Below are positions 1 to 8,145 of a stretch of 41,492 nt of DNA, one piece after another. This stretch comes from Bifidobacterium breve (GTDB lineage Bacteria > Actinomycetota > Actinomycetes > Nanopelagicales > Nanopelagicaceae). Each line of letters opens with the position of its first letter. Positions within the stretch are counted from its first letter, which is position 1. The stretch spans positions 1 through 41,492 of the forward strand of contig CAMBOZ010000003.1 of NCBI GenBank assembly GCA_945869505.1, read 5' to 3'. Both the position numbers and the translations under genes were made by a program. The notes beneath the pieces are model-generated. The model ran no database searches, was not told where the DNA came from, and saw only the letters and a program-made list of their open reading frames with translations.

Positions 1-157
1 TAACGGATCACAGAGCTTGCTTAGGCAGCAAGAGTGAGATCATCGGCAGTTGTACTGACGATTATTTTTTGCACAGGTTATTGGTTAACGAGATCATCCT
101 GGCTTCCTCGGCCCGCTTCCCCTGCCTCAACAACCAAAGTCGAGACCGTTCACCCCC
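1..157 (-). ncRNA. ssrA: tmRNA (ssrA), 5' part, truncated by window edge
   Basis: On the minus strand the sequence begins at 157 with GGGGGTGAACGGTCTCGACT and continues with GGGGAAGCG, closely matching the 5' domain of actinobacterial tmRNA (M. tuberculosis begins GGGGCTGAACGGTTTCGACTT). A tag-like segment ends in codons for Leu-Ala-Ala and TAA (stop at 23..21), followed by AAGCAAGC. The tRNA-like 3' half would lie left of base 1. tmRNA rescues stalled ribosomes with SmpB, whose gene lies just upstream on the same strand. The tag frame is odd: starting from the expected alanine resume codon GCA (72..70), the LAA stop is out of frame by one base. Confidence 0.88.
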
Positions 158-247
158 ATGGGTGTAGAAAGCTATTTCCACTATTAAGTTGTGGGCTAAG
201 TGTAACGCCGACCACAGACAGTAAAAACTCACACCTAAACAACCTAC

Positions 248-274
248 GAAAATCGGGGATAAAGCACGATTTTC
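248..274 (-). terminator. Hairpin downstream of smpB, possible terminator
   Basis: Perfect 8-bp arms (GAAAATCG at 248-255, CGATTTTC at 267-274) with an 11-nt loop. It lies between smpB with its tail repeats and the tmRNA 5' end, both on the minus strand. There is no clean U-run, so termination is only a guess. The rest of 158-306 shows no gene that I can support; it should hold the tmRNA promoter. Confidence 0.3.
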
Positions 275-306
275 TTCGTTTGTTTGGGCTTCACTTCGAA
301 CTTACT

Positions 307-446
307 GAAAACTACTGGTCTATGCCGGAACGCTAACCGGTTCTGAAAACTACTGGTCTTTGCCGGAACGCTAACCGGTTCTGAAAACTACTGGTCTTTG
401 CCAGAACGCTAACCGGTTCTGAAAACTACTGATCTTTGCCGGAACG
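307..446. repeat. 38-bp tandem repeat, about 3.7 copies, overlapping the smpB 3' end
   Basis: Three full 38-bp copies (307-344, 345-382, 383-420) and one partial copy (421-446), nearly identical. The unit carries GAAAACTACTGGTCTTTGCC, GGAACG and GCTAACCGGTTCT, including the palindrome AACCGGTT. The partial copy is the actual smpB C-terminal coding end with its stop codon, so the three other copies look like tandem duplications of the gene tail downstream of the stop. Differences between copies are single bases (for example TCTATGCC or GCCAGAACG). Confidence 0.95.
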
Positions 447-905
447 ACGGCGTGAAATCTCGCGTTCGACTTCGCGGTTTGCTTGGCGCTCCATCAAAGA
501 GTCACGCTTATCGTGCGCTTTCTTTCCACGTGCAACCGCGATCTCTACTTTGGCTTTTCCGTTGTTGAAATACAACTGCAGAGGAATAAGCGTTATGCCG
601 CCTTCTTTAATCTTTATATGCAATTTCTTTATCTCTTGCAGATGCACGAGTAACTTACGTTTGCGTCGAGTTTCGTGATTAGTCCAAGTTCCTTGGGTGT
701 ATTCAGGAATGTGAACTCCGGCCAACCAGAGTTCGCCATTTTCAACGGTGGCATAACCATCAATTAAAGATGCGCGGCCAGCGCGTAGGGATTTAACTTC
801 AGTACCAGTTAAGACAAGGCCACATTCAAAGACTTCTTCAATTGAATAATCGTGGCGTGCTTTTTTATTCTGCGCGATGAGTTTGCGACCGACCTCTTTC
901 ACCAC
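426..905 (-). CDS. smpB: SsrA-binding protein SmpB
   Basis: 159 residues, the usual SmpB length. It binds the tRNA-like domain of tmRNA and places it in the A site of stalled ribosomes (trans-translation). Visible hallmarks are the N-terminal [11 protein letters not shown], the segment [23 protein letters not shown], the [21 protein letters not shown] region and a basic C-terminal tail ([16 protein letters not shown]) that enters the mRNA channel. The gene for its RNA partner lies just downstream on the same strand, a common actinobacterial arrangement. ftsX ends 12 bp upstream, so smpB may be cotranscribed with ftsEX. The last codons form the partial fourth copy of the 38-bp tandem repeat. 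Confidence 0.97.
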   Translation of the reverse strand: MVKEVGRKLIAQNKKARHDYSIEEVFECGLVLTGTEVKSLRAGRASLIDGYATVENGELWLAGVHIPEYTQGTWTNHETRRKRKLLVHLQEIKKLHIKIKEGGITLIPLQLYFNNGKAKVEIAVARGKKAHDKRDSLMERQANREVEREISRRRSGKDQ

Positions 906-917
906 GGCAGAACTCGT

Positions 918-1820
918 TTAGACCTTGAGATAACGGCGCAGTGTTACAACAGAGGCGATCGTTGAAACTCCTAAGCCAGCAAGTAATAGCCACGCAGATG
1001 CGACCCAAACTTCATTCCAACCGAAGAAGTTGGTAAAGGTAAGAAGTGGAGCAACTTTTGAATCAATCACGCTCTTGAGTCCCGCCAATAGACCAGTTGC
1101 AAATACCCAACCGATAAGCGCTGAGATAATTCCTTCAAGTAGGAATGGAAGTTGGATAGACCAAGAAGATGCACCGACTAACTTCATAACACCGGTTTCA
1201 CGGCGACGGTTAAATGCGGCAATACGTAAAGTATTTGAAATCAATAACCCAGCAGTTAATACCGAGAAGAGTCCGACTAATAACGCACCATTGCGGAGCA
1301 CATTTAATAACTTAAAGAACTTTTCCAAAATACTTCGTTGATCCTGCACGACATCAACACCGGGGCGGCCAGAGAATGCGCTCACCACAACTGCATACTG
1401 AGTTGGATCACTTAGCTTGACGCGGAATGACTCTGGTAGTTGGTCTGCCGTCACATTTTGTGCGATCGCAGAATCCTTGAAGCGTTCTTGGAAACGTGTA
1501 TAAGCCTCAGATTGTGATTCGTAAAAAACGCTCTGCACAACAGGCAAGGCTTCAAGATCGCTCTTTATGCCAAGACGCTGTTCTTCATTTACAACGCCGC
1601 CAACACAACTTGGGGATTCCGATAGAGAGCCACAGAGATAGACCGAAACTTCGATCTTGTCATACCAATAATCCTTCATTGCATTAACTTGTGAATTCGA
1701 TAGTAAACCGATGCCTAGAAGTGAAAGTGAGATAGCGGTAGTAACAATGACCGCAAAGGTCATTGTTAGATTACGGCGAAGTCCAATTCCAACTTCACTT
1801 AGTAAAAATCTTGCGCGCAT
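918..1820 (-). CDS. ftsX: Cell division ABC transporter permease FtsX
   Basis: 300 residues with the FtsX layout: a cytoplasmic start, a first membrane helix near residues 18-42, a large extracytoplasmic loop to about residue 165, then three helices (about 172-198, 222-250, 270-292) and a short basic C-terminus (TLRRYLKV). The loop has a Cys pair (residues about 63-72, YLCG...SPSC). With FtsE it forms the complex that activates cell-wall hydrolases at the septum; the loop is the part that contacts the hydrolase. It lies 27 bp downstream of ftsE, as in most actinobacteria. Confidence 0.95.
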   Translation of the reverse strand: MRARFLLSEVGIGLRRNLTMTFAVIVTTAISLSLLGIGLLSNSQVNAMKDYWYDKIEVSVYLCGSLSESPSCVGGVVNEEQRLGIKSDLEALPVVQSVFYESQSEAYTRFQERFKDSAIAQNVTADQLPESFRVKLSDPTQYAVVVSAFSGRPGVDVVQDQRSILEKFFKLLNVLRNGALLVGLFSVLTAGLLISNTLRIAAFNRRRETGVMKLVGASSWSIQLPFLLEGIISALIGWVFATGLLAGLKSVIDSKVAPLLTFTNFFGWNEVWVASAWLLLAGLGVSTIASVVTLRRYLKV

Positions 1821-1847
1821 GTATTTACCCTATCCCCTTAAATCCGC

Positions 1848-2537
1848 TTAGCCCGTGTATCCATAGACACCGCGTACCTGGTCACGAATCACGTGGCCGC
1901 TGTCTAACTCAATAACGCGCTTACGCATCTGATCAACGATTCCCGCATCGTGGGTTGCCATCAATACTGTGGTGCCCTCGCGGTTAATGCGATCGAGCAA
2001 TTTCATAATTCCAACAGAAGTGGCAGGATCAAGGTTTCCGGTTGGTTCATCGGCGATGATGATTGCTGGGCGGCTTACATATGCGCGAGCAATTGCTACG
2101 CGCTGTTGCTCTCCACCAGAAATCTCATTTGGCATGCGATCGCCTTTATCTTCTAGCCCAACTAGTTCCAGCACCTCAGGCACTTCGCGTCCAATTTCAC
2201 GCTTTGAATATCCCAGTACGTGCAAAGTGAAAGCCACATTTTCGGCAATAGTTTTATTCTGTAGCAAACGGAAATCCTGAAAGACGGTTCCGACTTGGCG
2301 ACGCAGTTCAGGAACTTTATGGTTTGCCAACTTGCCGAGATCTTTTCCGGCCACGTGAATAATTCCTGAAGTTGGTCGCTCTTCGCGCAAGATCAAACGA
2401 AGGAAAGTTGATTTACCTGAACCTGAAAGTCCAACAAGGAAGACAAACTCGCCTTTAACAATTTCTAATGAAACTGTATCCAGTGCCGGGCGGTCTTGAC
2501 CCGAATAAAGCTTCGTCACATTCTCAAAGCGAATCAC
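1848..2537 (-). CDS. ftsE: Cell division ATP-binding protein FtsE
   Basis: ABC ATPase, partner of FtsX in division. Walker [10 protein letters not shown], signature ISGGEQQR, Walker [12 protein letters not shown] and switch His in MATHD are all present. I chose the GTG at 2537 (protein starting (M)[10 protein letters not shown], 229 aa), because AAGGAG lies at 2548-2543 with a 5-nt spacer and family members start at this point; the longer ATG at 2567 would add ten residues ([10 protein letters not shown]) that the family does not have. The 205-bp gap to prfB upstream suggests its own promoter, but I could not place one confidently. Confidence 0.95.
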   Translation of the reverse strand: MIRFENVTKLYSGQDRPALDTVSLEIVKGEFVFLVGLSGSGKSTFLRLILREERPTSGIIHVAGKDLGKLANHKVPELRRQVGTVFQDFRLLQNKTIAENVAFTLHVLGYSKREIGREVPEVLELVGLEDKGDRMPNEISGGEQQRVAIARAYVSRPAIIIADEPTGNLDPATSVGIMKLLDRINREGTTVLMATHDAGIVDQMRKRVIELDSGHVIRDQVRGVYGYTG

Positions 2538-2772
2538 ACGAACTCCTTCGTTCCTCTTGGGCGCCATGGATATGGGGGAAGTTATGGCTGCCGTACTGAG
2601 GCCTAGTTTAGGTATAGAAGAGGGAAAAGCGCCCGATATCGGCGCAAATTGCGCGGATTCACAGGTTTTTTCGCCAAAAATCTACGCGTGAATTACGCTC
2701 AATGTGAAAATTATTACTTAAGCAAAATATTTTGTTGAACAAGCGCAATAGCGAGCAAAGTAATGAGCAGAG

Positions 2773-3876
2773 TTAAGAAGCGCTCGAGCGACGCCAGCGA
2801 ATTCCCGCTTCGATGAAATCATCGATTTCACCATTTAATACCGCAGAAGTGTTGCCTGTTTCGTGATTATTTCGCAGATCCTTAACCATTTGATACGGCG
2901 CTAAAACGTAAGAACGCATCTGATTTCCCCAAGAGCCAGAATTATCGCCCTTTAATGCATTGATTTTCGCTTGTTCCTCTTGGCGACGGCGTTCTAACAA
3001 CTTGGATTGCAACACTGCCATTGCCGTTGCCTTATTTTGAATTTGTGAACGCTCGTTCTGACAGGAGACAACTATTCCAGTTGGAATATGTGTCAAACGA
3101 ACAGCGGAGTCAGTTGTATTAACACCCTGTCCGCCAGGACCTGATGAGCGATAAACATCGACGCGGATTTCTTTCTCATCAATTTCAATGTGATCGCTCT
3201 GTTCCACTACTGGCACGACTTCCACTCCAGCAAAAGATGTATGGCGGCGAGATTGCGAATCAAATGGCGAGATGCGCACTAAGCGATGAGTTCCTTGTTC
3301 TACAGAGATAGTTCCATATGCATAAGGTGCGCTAACTCTAAAAGTGGTTGATTTGATTCCCGCTTCTTCAGCATAAGAAGTTTCTAGCACATCGACTTTG
3401 TATTCGTGGCGTTCGCAGTAACGTAAATACATGCGCATAAGCATTTCGGCCCAGTCGGCAGCTTCAACGCCACCGGCTTCAGAGCGAATAGTGATCAAAG
3501 CATCGCGATCATCGTATTCACCGTTTAGCAAAGTTGTAACTTCGAGTTCGCTAATTGCCTTAACAACAGAATCCAATTCACCTTCTGCATCCGAAAGCGC
3601 CGATCCATCTGGCTCAGATGTTGCTAATTCAAAGAGAATTGGTAGATCTTCCACGCGCCGGCGCAAACCCTTTAACCGTGCGATCGCGCTCTGCACCCGC
3701 GATAACTTGCTCGTAACTTTCTGCGCTACCTCTGGGTCATCCCACAAATTCGGAACACCTGCGGCCGCCTCAAGTTCAACTGCCTCTGCCTCAAGTTTCG
3801 GTAGATCCAAGACTTTTTCTATAGATACAAGAGTTGCGCTAATCGCAGCAATCTCAAGATCGTATTCGCGGGCCAT
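2773..3876 (-). CDS. prfB: Peptide chain release factor 2
   Basis: 367 residues. The catalytic loop GGQ ([16 protein letters not shown]) that drives peptidyl-tRNA hydrolysis is intact. The SPF tripeptide in the codon-recognition domain ([12 protein letters not shown]) marks RF2, which reads UGA and UAA, rather than RF1. The gene is continuous from ATG with no internal UGA, so it lacks the programmed frameshift that controls prfB in many bacteria; this is common in actinobacteria. It lies upstream of ftsE, the usual actinobacterial order, and the Tad operon ends 19 bp upstream of it on the same strand. Confidence 0.97.
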   Translation of the reverse strand: MAREYDLEIAAISATLVSIEKVLDLPKLEAEAVELEAAAGVPNLWDDPEVAQKVTSKLSRVQSAIARLKGLRRRVEDLPILFELATSEPDGSALSDAEGELDSVVKAISELEVTTLLNGEYDDRDALITIRSEAGGVEAADWAEMLMRMYLRYCERHEYKVDVLETSYAEEAGIKSTTFRVSAPYAYGTISVEQGTHRLVRISPFDSQSRRHTSFAGVEVVPVVEQSDHIEIDEKEIRVDVYRSSGPGGQGVNTTDSAVRLTHIPTGIVVSCQNERSQIQNKATAMAVLQSKLLERRRQEEQAKINALKGDNSGSWGNQMRSYVLAPYQMVKDLRNNHETGNTSAVLNGEIDDFIEAGIRWRRSSAS

Positions 3877-3895
3877 GAGGTAAGGATAGCGAGTA

Positions 3896-4441
3896 CTAGA
3901 AAAGCCTTAAACCGAAAGGAGAAAATCCCGCTTGACGTGTATTGGTAGTTGAAACCCGCGCTGTTACAAGGATTTCATCTATTTTAAAGAATGGAATGAC
4001 AATAGGTAATTTTGCCGTTGCTGAAGTTAACAACTGGATACCGAAACCATCACATTGAATATCTCTAATCAAGATCTCGCTTAACTCAACTCTTCTTAAA
4101 GAGCTTGGTCCTCTAGCCCAATCAGCTAACGCCCCTTGAGAATCCCCCAGTGCTTTTGAGCAATCAATCGGTACTCCTGGATTTTTTGGACCAACTCCAA
4201 AAATGTTCCCTGCCATCGTGCTCAGATCAAACTCACCAGAGTAGTAAGCCTCGCGATTTAGATTTCTAACTCCCCGTTGAGCAGCAGCCTCTGTCGCTTG
4301 AGTAAGCGAACGTTTTGCCATAGCGATCGCTGCAACATCGGTAATTATTAAAGAGGTAACAACAGATATCAAGAAGAATGCCATCACCAATAATGAGATA
4401 GAGCCTCTCTCGTCCTTAACGAAACCAAGTTTTAAACCCAA
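3896..4441 (-). CDS. TadG-like pilus assembly protein
   Basis: 181 residues. A short basic N-terminus and [16 protein letters not shown] form the pseudopilin-type start: a charged residue before one hydrophobic helix (about residues 14-37). A mostly non-repetitive extracytoplasmic part with two Cys follows. This matches the small TadE/TadG-like proteins at the end of actinobacterial Tad clusters ('helicase/secretion neighborhood TadE-like'). It overlaps the previous TadE-like gene by 10 bp and is the last gene of the tad operon. No von Willebrand domain as in large TadG proteins is visible. The family call is good; the exact role (minor pilin or membrane anchor) is inference. Confidence 0.75.
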   Translation of the reverse strand: MGLKLGFVKDERGSISLLVMAFFLISVVTSLIITDVAAIAMAKRSLTQATEAAAQRGVRNLNREAYYSGEFDLSTMAGNIFGVGPKNPGVPIDCSKALGDSQGALADWARGPSSLRRVELSEILIRDIQCDGFGIQLLTSATAKLPIVIPFFKIDEILVTARVSTTNTRQAGFSPFGLRLF

Positions 4442-4836
4442 GGGGAGAAATATTCTTGCGCCGAAGCAGTAACGGATCGAAATTGAGAATTAGGACTGAA
4501 ATGCACGGTGACTTGAACTTTGCCGTTTGGGGAATGACACGGTGAATTGCTGCACTCTAATCCGATCGCCAAACGATCAAATTGTTCGTCAGTAAGGCCC
4601 AACTCCTTACCAGCAACCATTATCACTTTATTCATCATTTCTTCTGCGCTCTGATCGCTTGAACTTGAAACGTATGCTCGAGCCCCTTCGCGCGCTAAGG
4701 TGCGTGCAATGTTCTCTTCCGCGCTGATACCCGCGAATTGTTGCAAGAAAATAAATAGTGGAATAAAAAGTGGTAGGGCCAGCGCGATAAATTCGACGCT
4801 AGCACTTCCATTCTCGCTCTTAATAAGCCTGATCAC
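4432..4836 (-). CDS. TadE-like minor pseudopilin
   Basis: 134 residues. The N-terminus MIRLIKSENGSASVEFIALALPLFIPLFIFLQQF shows the TadE signature: Gly-Ser followed by a Glu five residues into the hydrophobic helix (SVEF), a prepilin-peptidase type site. A Cys pair occurs late (CSNSPC), possibly a disulfide. TadE proteins are minor pseudopilins of Tad/Flp pili. Its stop overlaps the next TadG-like gene, and its start overlaps the previous pseudopilin gene by 4 bp, so translation is probably coupled. No prepilin peptidase gene is present in this window. Confidence 0.8.
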   Translation of the reverse strand: MIRLIKSENGSASVEFIALALPLFIPLFIFLQQFAGISAEENIARTLAREGARAYVSSSSDQSAEEMMNKVIMVAGKELGLTDEQFDRLAIGLECSNSPCHSPNGKVQVTVHFSPNSQFRSVTASAQEYFSPWV

Positions 4837-5186
4837 GGTTGGCTCTCAATTATCGCTACACCTTTAACATCACTCTGCAGCATTCCACCCAATATCTTGC
4901 TTAAACCTGGAATCAGAATTGGGATGTCACGACGCTTTGACACTATTAACATCTTTTGATCTTCAAAGAAGTTATCTGATGAAATATTCAAAATTGAATC
5001 CATTTCGGCGAAGGATCCGGAGATAGCCCTTGTGGATGCTTGGCTTTGAACCTCGTTCTGATCAAAGTTACGTACTTGGATGGCCAAGACTAGTTGAATA
5101 CTGCAGAGAAAGAGAAATAGCAGGGGTATTAAGACCATTGCACTTTCGATATTTCCAGATTCATCTCGTATCAATCTCTTAAGCAC
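4833..5186 (-). CDS. TadE-like pseudopilin, second copy
   Basis: 117 residues. The start MLKRLIRDESGNIESAMVLIPLLFLFLC is the same plan as the neighbour: basic residues, DESGNIES with a Glu at the start of the hydrophobic stretch, one membrane helix (about residues 15-35), then a soluble domain. It probably is a minor pilin or assembly component. Sequence similarity to the other TadE-like proteins is confined to the N-terminal helix. It overlaps both flanking genes by 1-4 bp. It could equally be described as a hypothetical protein of the tad operon; the pseudopilin plan is what I can see. Confidence 0.65.
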   Translation of the reverse strand: MLKRLIRDESGNIESAMVLIPLLFLFLCSIQLVLAIQVRNFDQNEVQSQASTRAISGSFAEMDSILNISSDNFFEDQKMLIVSKRRDIPILIPGLSKILGGMLQSDVKGVAIIESQP

Positions 5187-5437
5187 TATCTAATGCCATT
5201 CATGGAATCGAGTGAGTTCTTTAAAATGCTAGTCAATCGAGGGGCTGCTATCGTCCAAATTGCGGTTACTAACCCTGTAGTCATTAACACCACAAGAACC
5301 CAACCAGGAACATCCCCGCGTTCTGAATTTAGAGTTTGAATCAATCGCCGGAATTGCACATTCTTTTGCAATGAATTATATAGATCTTGAATTCTCTCCT
5401 GAACTTTCATACTAAGTCTTAATCCGAGCGACTTCAT
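5186..5437 (-). CDS. Pilin-like small protein of the Tad operon
   Basis: 83 residues from the ATG at 5437, chosen because AGG at 5445-5443 sits 5 nt before it; an in-frame ATG at 5470 (94 aa) lacks any ribosome site. A helical charged N-terminal part is followed by SERGDVPGWVLVVLMTTGLV, a hydrophobic segment, and a short tail ending in LDSMNGIR. The ERGDVPGWVL motif recurs in small proteins placed between tadC and tadE in actinobacterial clusters, where the major Flp pilin usually is. Position and the single helix suggest the pilin subunit or a close relative, but no classical Flp start (TAEY) is present. Confidence 0.65.
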   Translation of the reverse strand: MKSLGLRLSMKVQERIQDLYNSLQKNVQFRRLIQTLNSERGDVPGWVLVVLMTTGLVTAIWTIAAPRLTSILKNSLDSMNGIR

Positions 5438-5487
5438 TTCTACCTGCTTTCTCTTTTCCAAAATTTCCATAATTTATGGAAATAGAT

Positions 5488-6285
5488 TTACGCACCTGCA
5501 ATTAAGTTAAGATTCGCCAAAGATGGCCAAAGCGCAAAAAGGATTGAAATTGGAAGAATGAGGAATACAACTGGCACCATCATCGAAATTTCTGCTTTAG
5601 CTGCGGCCCCCATAACACGGTTCCTCTGCACTTCTCTCGCTTCTTGTGCATGTCTTTGCAACACTTCAGTAATTGGCGCGCCGCGTAAGGTGGCAATAAT
5701 TAGTGAATCAATAAATTTGCGAATTAGAAGTGATTCGGTTCCACGCCCCATATCGTCTAAAGCAATATGAAAAGCCTTTCCGGACTTTACTTGTGCGACA
5801 ACTATTGAGAAGTCTTTTGCCAATGAACCTTTTGCGCTCTTGGAAATTCGCTCCATAGCGACTAGTGGGGTCTCGCCTGCCGAAAGCGCAAGGGAGTACA
5901 TCTCAATTACTGCAGGGAATTCTGAGTCGATCATTAAGCGCTGCTTTTTAACCTTTTGAGACAAGTCACGATCTATTGCAACGAATGCAAGAATCGAGGC
6001 GAAAATAGCCAATAAAAGTGCGCTAACCGGTGATGCGCTAAGAAGAATTGAGAGCAGCAAACAAGTGAATCCTGTTGAAGCGGTATAAACAATTTGTTTT
6101 GTTCTGAATTTATCAAAATCTAAAGCCCTATCGAGGCCAATCTCAGATAGCCGATTTGAAGTACTAGTTCGATCTTTAGACTTTGCGATTCTTCTTGCTA
6201 TCTCTGTTTTGGGACTCGCATTAAAGATAATTGAAAGAGATCCAATCGTTGCGAAAAAAGTTGGGATCAGAAGCGAAGCCTTCAT
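5488..6285 (-). CDS. tadC: Tad pilus inner-membrane platform protein TadC
   Basis: 265 residues with a type II secretion F domain (T2SSF) in the centre (about 105-235: DSEFPAVIEMYSLALSAGETPLVAMERI, then ALDDMGRG, then RGAPITEVLQRHAQEAREVQRNR). Membrane helices are near residues 1-20, 70-102 and 232-255. With TadB it forms the inner-membrane platform driven by the TadA ATPase. The start overlaps the tadB stop by 4 bp. The order tadA-tadB-tadC is standard. Confidence 0.88.
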   Translation of the reverse strand: MKASLLIPTFFATIGSLSIIFNASPKTEIARRIAKSKDRTSTSNRLSEIGLDRALDFDKFRTKQIVYTASTGFTCLLLSILLSASPVSALLLAIFASILAFVAIDRDLSQKVKKQRLMIDSEFPAVIEMYSLALSAGETPLVAMERISKSAKGSLAKDFSIVVAQVKSGKAFHIALDDMGRGTESLLIRKFIDSLIIATLRGAPITEVLQRHAQEAREVQRNRVMGAAAKAEISMMVPVVFLILPISILFALWPSLANLNLIAGA

Positions 6286-7031
6286 CGCTCACCAAATACT
6301 CTTGGAACTTCGGGAAGTTTGCCCAATTTGGCCATCCACATATAGGCAATCGCTGTCATTGCTACGCCGAAGGAGAGTACAAGGACACCAGAGCTTGTCG
6401 AAAAAGCACGCGAGGTAGCTGGTTGAGTAGATAACAATAGAAGAAGAACCCACGGTGCTGCCGCCGATAGATGAGCGGAGTTCTTTATCCATCCGTGCTT
6501 AACTTCAATTTCGCGTCGTAGCGCTAAATCTTGTCTTAAGAAAGTACCTACGGTGCGCAAAATTGTCAGCAATTCAGAGCCGCCTAAAGCTTTAGAGATA
6601 TAAATTGATTCGAATATTTGGTCACTTCCTGGTTGCCCACATTCACTTTTTAACTTCATTAATGCAAGGTTGAAATCTCCAGACTTGGACATTGTTGTGG
6701 TGAAGTCCGCAAACAAGGGGCGGAGAATCTCCGGTCCGCGAATTGCCAATCCTGCGAGTGACTCGTTTATCGATAGTCCGGAATGGAGGCCGGTTATCAG
6801 ATGATCAATGACTTCCGGCCACGCTGAATTCATAGCTTCATATCTCTTGCTATTTGAGTGTCTAGAAACAACTACTGAGATTGCGGTACTCAAAAGCATA
6901 AATGTGCTGGCTATAACAAGAGAGGAAGTAAGGACAAAGACAATTAAGGCGATAAGTGCGCCGTAAATTAGGGACTTCAAATATAGATTGAGCGGCTTTA
7001 ATTTTGGTAAAAGCATCAAAGTTTCCACCAA
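6282..7031 (-). CDS. tadB: Tad pilus inner-membrane platform protein TadB
   Basis: 249 residues, short compared with many TadB proteins, which often exceed 300. Two hydrophobic helices lie in the first 55 residues, followed by a T2SSF domain (SAWPEVIDHLITGLHSGLSINESL, then LKSECGQPGSDQIFESIY and SKALGGSELLTILRTVG) and two C-terminal helices (about 180-200 and 212-235). It starts inside the end of the tadA gene (16-bp overlap), so the two are certainly one transcript. It pairs with TadC as the platform for pilus assembly. Confidence 0.87.
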   Translation of the reverse strand: MVETLMLLPKLKPLNLYLKSLIYGALIALIVFVLTSSLVIASTFMLLSTAISVVVSRHSNSKRYEAMNSAWPEVIDHLITGLHSGLSINESLAGLAIRGPEILRPLFADFTTTMSKSGDFNLALMKLKSECGQPGSDQIFESIYISKALGGSELLTILRTVGTFLRQDLALRREIEVKHGWIKNSAHLSAAAPWVLLLLLSTQPATSRAFSTSSGVLVLSFGVAMTAIAYMWMAKLGKLPEVPRVFGER

Positions 7032-8050
7032 CTCGCTAGTGGAATTCCTACTGCTGCAAATTTCTCTTCATTTCCAATGGTTCCGATTCCGCGTTCATAT
7101 TCGTCGCCATTCCATCTCCAGAGCGATTCAATCTCAGCTCGGTCATTTTCAAATCTGCCGGTTACGGAAGCTATTTCTTTGATTCGGCGAACCCCATCTG
7201 CACTGAGCGACATATGGACAACTAGATCTAGAGCCGATGCGACAGTAGGCGCAATAAATTTGTGAGAAATATTCTCTCCAGCTAGGAGTGGCAATATCTG
7301 TAATTTAGTAATTGCATCACGTGCAGAGTTTGCGTGCAGAGTTCCCATTCCGGGTAACCCCGAGTTAAGCGCTATTAGAAGATCCAGCGCTTCCGCCTCA
7401 CGCACTTCTCCCACAACAATTCGAGATGGACGCATTCTTAGCGCTTCTTTAATTAACTTTCTTAAAGGAATTGCTCCGTCTCCCTGTAAGTTTTCGCTTC
7501 TAGTTTGAAGTGCGACTAGATCTGGAAGTATTGGTTTAAGTTCAAAGACTTCCTCAATTGTTATTACACGTTCATGAATTGGCGTGGCGGATACAAGAGC
7601 ATTAAGTAACGTTGTTTTCCCAGATTGAGTGCTTCCACTTACAAGAATATTCAGCCCCGCCCTCACTGCATTTTTGAGAGTTTGCGCAATCTCTGAGTTC
7701 ATCACTCCAAGTTCCGCTAAATTCTCAATACTTAGATTTTGAAGTAAATGCTTACGGATATTTACAGCCCAATGTTGCGAAGTTATCTCTGGGATTACAA
7801 CATGTAATCGACTTCCATCCGGGAGTCGTGCATCAACAAATGGATGTGACAGATCGAGTCGGCGGCCACTCCAAATGAGGGTACGGTCTACTAATTCGCG
7901 AACCTCATTTGAAGTTAAAACAAGATTGGTAAGTTCACTTTGACCTTTGCGAGCAATAAAAATTCTTTGTGGTGAGTTGATCCAGATCTCTTCGATTGTT
8001 GGGTCGGCGATCAAGCTCGCAATTGGTCCAAAGGCTACGTCTAACTCCAT
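7016..8050 (-). CDS. tadA: Tad/Flp pilus assembly ATPase TadA (CpaF family)
   Basis: 344 residues. A secretion ATPase of the VirB11/CpaF type: N-terminal domain with EEIWINSPQRIFI, then Walker A GSTQSGKTTLLNAL (about residue 158), Asp box ITIEEVFELKP, Walker B-like RIVVGEVREAEALDLL and the His box GLPGMGTLHANSARDA. It powers pilus polymerisation. The family is often longer (400+ residues) because of an N-terminal extension, which is missing here. No TadZ/Ssd (CpaE-like) gene precedes it as it often does in actinobacteria; instead a degenerate GGDEF protein gene lies upstream, 95 bp away, on the same strand. Confidence 0.93.
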   Translation of the reverse strand: MELDVAFGPIASLIADPTIEEIWINSPQRIFIARKGQSELTNLVLTSNEVRELVDRTLIWSGRRLDLSHPFVDARLPDGSRLHVVIPEITSQHWAVNIRKHLLQNLSIENLAELGVMNSEIAQTLKNAVRAGLNILVSGSTQSGKTTLLNALVSATPIHERVITIEEVFELKPILPDLVALQTRSENLQGDGAIPLRKLIKEALRMRPSRIVVGEVREAEALDLLIALNSGLPGMGTLHANSARDAITKLQILPLLAGENISHKFIAPTVASALDLVVHMSLSADGVRRIKEIASVTGRFENDRAEIESLWRWNGDEYERGIGTIGNEEKFAAVGIPLASWWKL

Positions 8051-8145
8051 GGCGCGAAGGTATTCTTCAGATCAGATGGAGGTTTTCTCTTCTCTTATAT
8101 ATGTGGATATTTTCCTAAAAACACTTACTGTGAGTAGTTTTATTC
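8051..8145 (-). promoter_or_regulatory. Intergenic region upstream of the tad operon
   Basis: 95 bp between the degenerate GGDEF gene and tadA. A weak imperfect hairpin (about 8114-8142, core TACT-GTG-AGTA with flanking A and T runs) could end the upstream transcript on the minus strand. Any tad promoter must lie here or upstream; no convincing -35/-10 pair was found. Confidence 0.3.

Noticed and set aside
34..336. Open frame on the plus strand opposite the tmRNA and its upstream gap
   Set aside because: It covers the tmRNA on the opposite strand and the tandem repeat; no family pattern and no ribosome site.
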